From contig NZ_AEWF01000001.1 of the NCBI RefSeq assembly GCF_000190415.1, positions 62,001 to 126,000 of the forward strand: a stretch of DNA of 64,000 nucleotides, given 5' to 3'. Shown here piece after piece: positions 57,202-64,000 of the stretch. The stretch is from Candidatus Odyssella thessalonicensis L13 (GTDB taxonomy: Bacteria > Pseudomonadota > Alphaproteobacteria > Paracaedibacterales > Paracaedibacteraceae). Each line of letters opens with the position of its first letter. Position 1 is the stretch's first letter. Both the position numbers and the translations under genes were made by a program. The notes beneath the pieces were generated by a model. That model searched no databases. It was given only the letters and a program-made list of their open reading frames with translations, and had not been told where the DNA came from.

Positions 57202-57516
57202 TTTTTATTTCTTTTTATATAGTTATAGATTCAAACGTAATAAAGTTATAACAAATCCAAAGTTGTGTAAAATTTTTTTATTTAAATTAATTTTTTATAT
57301 TTTTTCTCACGAAATTATTGTTTAGTATTTTTAATTTACAGCTAAATTATTAGTAACTTTTTGTTAATCTTTATGTTTTTGGCAAAAGAGGGATTTTTTC
57401 AACCTAGAGGCGGAAGCTAATAAGAAAATTTTTAAGCAGTTTTAATGTTTTCTTGAAGGTGCTTGCAGAACGCGGTAAAGTAAACTAACTGCGATTTTAA
57501 TAGGATTGTTGAGATC
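57202..57516. other. Divergent intergenic stretch, very AT-rich
   Basis: A 315-base gap with long A/T runs, carrying the promoters of the exported gene (minus) and the esterase (plus). TTGTTAATCTTT at 57361 is close to the F-box upstream motif. Nothing else is seen. Confidence 0.5.
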
Positions 57517-59158
<1,642 letters not shown>

Positions 59159-59170
59159 AGGACTGAATTA

Positions 59171-60340
59171 ATGAATATTCATGAGTACCAAGCCAAGGAA
59201 GTGCTTAAAAAATTTGGCGCACCTATTTCACCCGGCAAGATCGCCTTTACCGCTGAGCAAGCAGAGGCTGGCGCTCAAGAGTTGGGCGGATCTGTGTGGG
59301 TGGTCAAAGCTCAAATTCATGCGGGCGGGCGCGGTAAAGCCGGCGGTGTGATCTTATGCAAAACTGTAAATGATGTAAAAGCTGCGGCGCAAAAGCTACT
59401 GGGAACGACCTTAGTGACCCATCAAACAGGCCCTAAAGGACAGGTCGTTCGCAAAGTGTATGTGGAATCCGGTTGCAATATCGACCGCGAACTTTATATC
59501 AGTCTGGTTTTGGATCGTAATTCTGGACGGGTCGCTGTCATTGCTTCTCAAGCGGGCGGTATGGATATCGAAGAAGTGGCCGCTAAAACACCGGAAAAAA
59601 TTGTTCAGTTTAGCTTTGATCCGTCAACCGGTTATATGCCTTATCATGGACGCAAATTAGCTTATGCTTTGGGGCTCGACGGTGAAGCCCATAAACAGAT
59701 GATTAAGTTAACTGAATCATTGGTTAAGTGTTATATAGATCTGGATTGCAATCAAATTGAGATCAATCCCCTCGTGGTGACCAAAGAAGGCGGATTGGTG
59801 GTCTTGGATGCCAAAGTTTCTTTCGATGATAATGCGCTTTTCCGTCATCCTGAGATTGAGCAATTGCGTGATCTTGATGAAGAGGATCCCGCTGAAATTG
59901 AGGCCCATAAACATGAATTAAATTACGTCAAACTGGACGGCAGTATTGGCTGTATGGTTAATGGTGCCGGTTTGGCTATGGCAACCATGGACATTATTAA
60001 GTTACATGGCGGTGAGCCAGCGAACTTCCTTGACGTTGGCGGTGGTGCCACCAAAGAACGCGTCTCTGAAGCCTTTAAAATTATTCTCGCAGATAAAAAC
60101 GTTAAGGCTGTCCTTGTTAATATTTTTGGCGGCATCATGCGTTGTGATGTTATTGCCGAAGGTATTGTGGCTGCCGCTAAGGATATCCAATTAAAAGTGC
60201 CCATGGTTGTCCGTTTGCAAGGAACCAATATGGAGCAAGGCAGAAAAATATTAAATGATTCCGGGCTAAAAATTATTTCCGAAGGTGATTTGACCCAGGC
60301 CGCCGCTAAGGTTGTTGCCGCAACGAAGGAGGCTGCATAA
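59171..60340 (+). CDS. sucC: Succinyl-CoA synthetase beta subunit
   Basis: A 389-residue SucC, normal length. With SucD it makes succinate plus ATP or GTP from succinyl-CoA. [16 protein letters not shown] begins the ATP-grasp domain; [15 protein letters not shown] binds nucleotide; QIEINPLVV and [13 protein letters not shown] are further family motifs. Its TAA overlaps the ATG of sucD. Confidence 0.97.
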   Translation: MNIHEYQAKEVLKKFGAPISPGKIAFTAEQAEAGAQELGGSVWVVKAQIHAGGRGKAGGVILCKTVNDVKAAAQKLLGTTLVTHQTGPKGQVVRKVYVESGCNIDRELYISLVLDRNSGRVAVIASQAGGMDIEEVAAKTPEKIVQFSFDPSTGYMPYHGRKLAYALGLDGEAHKQMIKLTESLVKCYIDLDCNQIEINPLVVTKEGGLVVLDAKVSFDDNALFRHPEIEQLRDLDEEDPAEIEAHKHELNYVKLDGSIGCMVNGAGLAMATMDIIKLHGGEPANFLDVGGGATKERVSEAFKIILADKNVKAVLVNIFGGIMRCDVIAEGIVAAAKDIQLKVPMVVRLQGTNMEQGRKILNDSGLKIISEGDLTQAAAKVVAATKEAA

Positions 60341-61260
60341 TGTCAATTCTCGTCAATAAAGAAACTAAGGTCATCTGTCAGGGGTTTACTGGCAAGAATG
60401 GAACTTTTCACTCGGAGCAGGCTCTTGCCTATGGAACTAAGATGGTGGGGGGCGTAACCCCCGGTAAAGGTGGTACTCAGCATTTAGGCCTACCTGTCTT
60501 CAATACCGTCGGCGACGCTGTGAAAACCACCGGCGCGAATGCCTCTGTGATTTATGTACCTGCGCCTTTTGCCGCAGACTCTATTCTTGAAGCTGCAGAT
60601 GCGGGCATTGAGCTTATTGTCTGTATTACAGAGGGAATACCGGTCCTAGATATGGTGCGGGTTAAGCGTGCCTTGGCTGGCAGTAACATACGACTAATCG
60701 GTCCTAATTGCCCAGGCATTATCACCCCCGATCAATGTAAAATCGGAATTATGCCTGGTTTTATTCATCAATCAGGTAAGATTGGCATCGTGTCACGCTC
60801 GGGTACTCTAACTTATGAGGCGGTTGCGCAAACCACTGCTGTTGGTTTGGGCCAATCCACTTGCGTCGGCATCGGTGGCGATCCAGTTCGAGGTATGAAC
60901 TTTACAGATGTCCTAGAATTATTCTGGCAGGATCCCCAAACAGAAGGCATCTTGTTTATTGGTGAAATTGGGGGCAATGATGAACAAGCAGCTGCTGAAT
61001 ATATTGCCCATCAATATGCAAAAGGCCGTCATAAACCTGTGGTGGCATTTATTGCCGGAGTAACGGCGCCTCCTGGCCGCCGTATGGGGCATGCGGGTGC
61101 TATTATTGCGGGAGCAGGGGCAAGTGCGGCAGAAAAAATGGAAGCCTTGCGCCGAGTCGGTGTGCAAGTGGCTGATTCCCCGGCAACTCTAGGCCAGACC
61201 ATGCTTAATTCCATGAATGGCAGCAAGACATCAGTATCATCAAAAGCTGTGAATGCATAA
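60340..61260 (+). CDS. sucD: Succinyl-CoA synthetase alpha subunit
   Basis: A 306-residue Suc[17 protein letters not shown] and VTPGKGG bind CoA; the phosphorylated His is in [20 protein letters not shown] and [10 protein letters not shown] are typical. About 15 extra residues at the C-terminus ([12 protein letters not shown]) go beyond the usual end. It is coupled to sucC and followed after 28 bases by an unknown gene, not directly by sucA. Confidence 0.97.
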   Translation: MSILVNKETKVICQGFTGKNGTFHSEQALAYGTKMVGGVTPGKGGTQHLGLPVFNTVGDAVKTTGANASVIYVPAPFAADSILEAADAGIELIVCITEGIPVLDMVRVKRALAGSNIRLIGPNCPGIITPDQCKIGIMPGFIHQSGKIGIVSRSGTLTYEAVAQTTAVGLGQSTCVGIGGDPVRGMNFTDVLELFWQDPQTEGILFIGEIGGNDEQAAAEYIAHQYAKGRHKPVVAFIAGVTAPPGRRMGHAGAIIAGAGASAAEKMEALRRVGVQVADSPATLGQTMLNSMNGSKTSVSSKAVNA

Positions 61261-61288
61261 ATAAAGCTAGCTTTATAAGGGGAGCATT

Positions 61289-61936
61289 ATGAATTCACAG
61301 ACACAGCCAGGCAAACATGTATTGCCTGGTGAAAAGCCTGATTACCACAGTTTAAAACTGAAATGCGAGAGGCGTTTAAAGAAACCCTTGGCTAAGCTTC
61401 CCCTGCTTAGCTTTTGCGCCTTAATGCTTTTGATAACCCTTTCTACCTCAGCTGTCTGTAACTCTTCTGCCAACAGTTCAGCGACCCCCTCGTCAAGCTC
61501 CGATAACCCGGCCCCTGAAATCACCGAAGCAATGGTGATGGAAGCCCTGAGTGCTTCCAAAAAACAGGCCCCGTGGGTTCATGCTGATGCTTTAAAGGTG
61601 TGGGGTAATTTTCAGTCAGGATCCATTGAACCAAATTATAGCTATTATTTTTGGGCTCGGAAATTAATCATTTGGTTACAAAAAAACTATAACATAAGAT
61701 TCAACTCTTATGAGAGAGTTAGTGCTGTATTTTCGGCTTTAAGTCGAAACAAGTTGATTTCTGAAGATGCTGAAAATGTACTAACGCGCTTTGTATGGCA
61801 AAACCTGCAGCGGTGGGAAAACTTGGCACCTGAGGAGAAAGCTATGCCTCAGTATCGTCACGAAAATGAGACCATTTTTATTGAGAATTTAAACGAAGTA
61901 GATCGAAGCAAACCAGGACAACAGGACAAAAAATGA
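61289..61936 (+). CDS. Unknown membrane-anchored protein inside the suc operon
   Basis: A 215-residue protein. A basic N-terminus (CERRLKKPLAK) precedes one hydrophobic segment at about residues 38-56 (LPLLSFCALMLLITLSTSAV), then a Ser/Ala/Pro-rich linker and a helical C-terminal domain (MVMEALSASKK, YYFWARKLIIWLQKNY, NVLTRFVWQNLQRWE). It would sit in the cytoplasmic membrane with the C-terminus outside. AGGGGAG lies seven bases before ATG and the stop overlaps the sucA start as ATGA. No family recognised. Confidence 0.7.
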   Translation: MNSQTQPGKHVLPGEKPDYHSLKLKCERRLKKPLAKLPLLSFCALMLLITLSTSAVCNSSANSSATPSSSSDNPAPEITEAMVMEALSASKKQAPWVHADALKVWGNFQSGSIEPNYSYYFWARKLIIWLQKNYNIRFNSYERVSAVFSALSRNKLISEDAENVLTRFVWQNLQRWENLAPEEKAMPQYRHENETIFIENLNEVDRSKPGQQDKK

Positions 61937-64000
61937 CGCGTACAATAGATCCCGAAAGCTTTTTAAGCGGCGCCAATGCGCCCTATATTATTGACTTATT
62001 TCAATCTTATGTCCAGGATCCCAATGCCGTGGATAGGGAGTGGCGCTTATTCTTTGATCAGCTTGACCCCTCATTAAAAACGGGTCTAATTCAGGACGAT
62101 CGGGCCCCCGTTTGGAAGAAATCAGGACCGGCTGCTAAAACAGGGACTAGTGGCCAGACAGAGCCGGGATTATCAGCCGAAGCAATTCGCGATTCAATCC
62201 GCGCTTTAATGCTCATTCGCTCCTACCGTGTGCGTGGCCATCTGAATGCGAAGCTTGATCCTTTAGGCTTGGATAATAGACAAGATCACACGGAGTTAAT
62301 GCCCCAAAGCTATGGGTTTACAGCAGCAGACATGCAAAAGCGTGTTTATGTGGATAATGTCTTAGGATTACAAAATCCGACCTTGCAAGATATCTATAAT
62401 AAACTGCAAGCTGTTTATTGCCAAACCATTGGGGTTGAGTTTATGCATATTCAGCACCCTGATCAAAAGAGCTGGATTCAAGAACGGGTAGAGAACACGC
62501 CGCCGGCCCAACGGGTTGATGCTGAGGATAGGATTGAGATCCTTAAAAACTTGATCGCTGGTGACTCCTTTGAGCGGTTTCTACAGGTAAAATATCCAGG
62601 AGTAAAACGCTTTGGCCTTGAGGGAGGGGAAAGTTTAATTCCGGCTCTGACGGCGATGGTTGATCGTTTAGCGGATGAAGGTGTGAGTAAGATTGTTTTC
62701 GGTACCGCTCATCGCGGCCGCTTAAATGTGTTATCTAATATATTGAAAAAGCCCAATGAGGAAATATTTGCTCACTTCCAAGGCGGTGATGTCGATCCCG
62801 AATCCTTTCAAGGAACAGGGGACGTTAAGTATCACTTAGGCTACTCAGTCAAACGTGAGGTCCGGGGTCGTGAGCTTCATTTGTCCCTAATGCCGAACCC
62901 ATCCCATCTTGAAGCAGTTGATCCTGTGGTGTTGGGAAAAGTGAGAGCCGAACAAGATACCCATGGCGATGAGCAACGTCGTCGTACGGTGGCGGTGTTG
63001 ATGCATGGGGATGCAGCCTTTGCTGGCCAGGGACTGGTGGCTGAAACTTTGGCTTTGTCAGGTCTTAAGGGCTATACTACCGGCGGCACAATTCACATTA
63101 TTATCAATAATCAGATTGGCTTTACCACTAGCCCGCCCCATTCACGTTGTTCTCCATATAGCTCTGATATTGCCAAAGCCATTCAAGCGCCGGTGTTTCA
63201 TGTTAATGCGGATGATCCAGAAGCTGTGGTCTGGGCAATGCGCTTGGCCGTAGACTTCCACCGCCAGTTCTCCGTTGATGTTGTACTGGACTTGGTGTGT
63301 TATCGTCGTCATGGGCATAATGAAATTGATGAACCAAGTTTCACTCAACCTCTTATGTACCGCAAGATTAATCAGCACCCTTCCACTTTCAAGGTCTACT
63401 CTCAGAAACTGATCGAGGCGGGGACCCTCAGTGAGGCTCAAGTGAAGGAGCTGGTGAATCGCTATGAGAATGATTTAAGGCAAACCTTAGACTCGTTGGA
63501 TGAAAATAAGACAAAGTTGCTGATTTCTAAACCGCAATGGTTGGACGGAGCCTGGAAGCACATTAAGTCACCTCGCATTATTAATGAAGAAGTAGATATA
63601 GCACCTGCAACTGGAGCCAAGCTTGACCATTTGGAAAAGATCGCTGAAGCTCTAACGCGCATTCCCGACAGTCTTAAAATTAATCCGCGTTTGCAGCGGG
63701 TATTGAAGGCGAAGCAAGAAGCCATCGAATCGGGGCAAAATCTAGACTGGGCCACCGGTGAGGCTCTCGCTTTTGGTAGCTTATTGCTTGAAGGCAAGCC
63801 TGTGCGCCTGAGCGGCCAAGATGTAGGACGGGGAACATTTTCTCATCGTCATGCGGTCTGGGTCGATCAAGAAACAGAGCAGAAATACATTCCTTTAAAC
63901 AATATCGGCTCCGCGCAAGCATTGTTTAGTGTCATTGATAGTCCTTTGGCTGAAGCCTCAGTGCTGGGCTTTGAATACGGCTATAGCTTAGCAGATCCTA
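61933..64000 (+). CDS. sucA: 2-oxoglutarate dehydrogenase E1 component (partial, runs off the end)
   Basis: About 689 codons of an expected 930-970 are present. ATG at 61933 overlaps the previous stop. The thiamine-dependent E1 decarboxylates 2-oxoglutarate and passes succinyl to SucB. Seen: LFFDQLDPSLKT, YRVRGHLNAKLDPLG, KRFGLEGGESLIPAL, GTAHRGRLNVLSNI, GDVKYHLGYS, MPNPSHLEAVDPVV, HGDAAFAGQG, GGTIHIIINNQIGFTT, and CYRRHGHNEIDEPSFTQP for the ThDP site, then SGQDVGRGTFSHRHAV. The frame is open to the last base, so the gene is cut by the window, not broken. Confidence 0.96.
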   Translation, partial: MTRTIDPESFLSGANAPYIIDLFQSYVQDPNAVDREWRLFFDQLDPSLKTGLIQDDRAPVWKKSGPAAKTGTSGQTEPGLSAEAIRDSIRALMLIRSYRVRGHLNAKLDPLGLDNRQDHTELMPQSYGFTAADMQKRVYVDNVLGLQNPTLQDIYNKLQAVYCQTIGVEFMHIQHPDQKSWIQERVENTPPAQRVDAEDRIEILKNLIAGDSFERFLQVKYPGVKRFGLEGGESLIPALTAMVDRLADEGVSKIVFGTAHRGRLNVLSNILKKPNEEIFAHFQGGDVDPESFQGTGDVKYHLGYSVKREVRGRELHLSLMPNPSHLEAVDPVVLGKVRAEQDTHGDEQRRRTVAVLMHGDAAFAGQGLVAETLALSGLKGYTTGGTIHIIINNQIGFTTSPPHSRCSPYSSDIAKAIQAPVFHVNADDPEAVVWAMRLAVDFHRQFSVDVVLDLVCYRRHGHNEIDEPSFTQPLMYRKINQHPSTFKVYSQKLIEAGTLSEAQVKELVNRYENDLRQTLDSLDENKTKLLISKPQWLDGAWKHIKSPRIINEEVDIAPATGAKLDHLEKIAEALTRIPDSLKINPRLQRVLKAKQEAIESGQNLDWATGEALAFGSLLLEGKPVRLSGQDVGRGTFSHRHAVWVDQETEQKYIPLNNIGSAQALFSVIDSPLAEASVLGFEYGYSLADP

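Noticed and set aside
59946-60194. Overlapping open frames inside sucC and other core genes
   Set aside because: Alternative-frame shadows of highly conserved enzymes, with no ribosome sites or recognisable products.

Overview
The window looks like a chromosome segment of a host-associated alphaproteobacterium, most likely an intracellular symbiont of protists (Holosporales/Paracaedibacteraceae-like, for example the amoeba symbionts Odyssella and Paracaedibacter). This rests on alphaproteobacterial-style core genes (sdhCDAB, mdh-sucC-sucD-sucA, ffh-rpsP-rimM, an LDH-type malate dehydrogenase), AT-rich DNA, and an unusually high density of Sec-exported proteins with eukaryote-like domains (F-box, Sel1-like repeats, LRR, patatin, class 3 lipase). 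The organism name is inference; no rRNA is present.

Layout. 1-98: tail of a B12-dependent ribonucleotide reductase. 0.3-10.2 kb: an array of four exported F-box/Sel1-like repeat paralogues, interrupted by one unrelated exported coiled-coil protein. 10.4-14.1 kb: a diguanylate cyclase, then eno, a pteridine-reductase-like SDR, folB and methylmalonyl-CoA epimerase, the last four tightly packed. 14.1-17.5 kb: two exported proteins of unknown function between non-coding or decayed DNA, including a likely transposase scrap. 17.5-20.8 kb: sdhCDAB. 21.2-23.0 kb: an F-box/Sel1/TPR protein. 23.2-31.5 kb: a block of phage or gene-transfer-agent type virion genes (portal, protease, capsid, connectors, tail-side proteins, cell-wall hydrolase) without terminase, tail tube or tape measure. 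31.6-39.2 kb: recG, rluC-type synthase, amidase, ffh, rpsP, rimM. 39.4-41.2 kb: an aerotaxis receptor split into overlapping PAS and signalling genes. 42.2-44.4 kb: an F-box/LRR protein with an NLS-like basic stretch. 44.6-48.0 kb: tRNA-Leu(GAG), tag, methylmalonyl-CoA mutase, mutT. 48.4-53.8 kb: an exported lipase, an exported patatin and a companion protein. 53.9-57.2 kb: an MscS/cNMP-binding channel, an Lrp regulator and small exported proteins. 57.5-64 kb: an esterase and the mdh-sucCD-[unknown membrane protein]-sucA operon, cut by the window end.

How it fits together. Methylmalonyl-CoA mutase and epimerase would feed propionyl-CoA carbon into succinyl-CoA, which the SucCD, Sdh and Mdh enzymes encoded here carry through the TCA cycle; the mutase and the NrdJ-type reductase both need cobalamin. 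The exported F-box proteins resemble adaptors that could recruit host SKP1/cullin ubiquitin ligases, with repeat arrays as target-binding surfaces; this is inference from architecture. The strongest candidates for something undescribed are the F-box/repeat paralogue array with its conserved C-terminal motif, the F-box/LRR/NLS protein, the tail-less virion gene block, and the split aerotaxis receptor.
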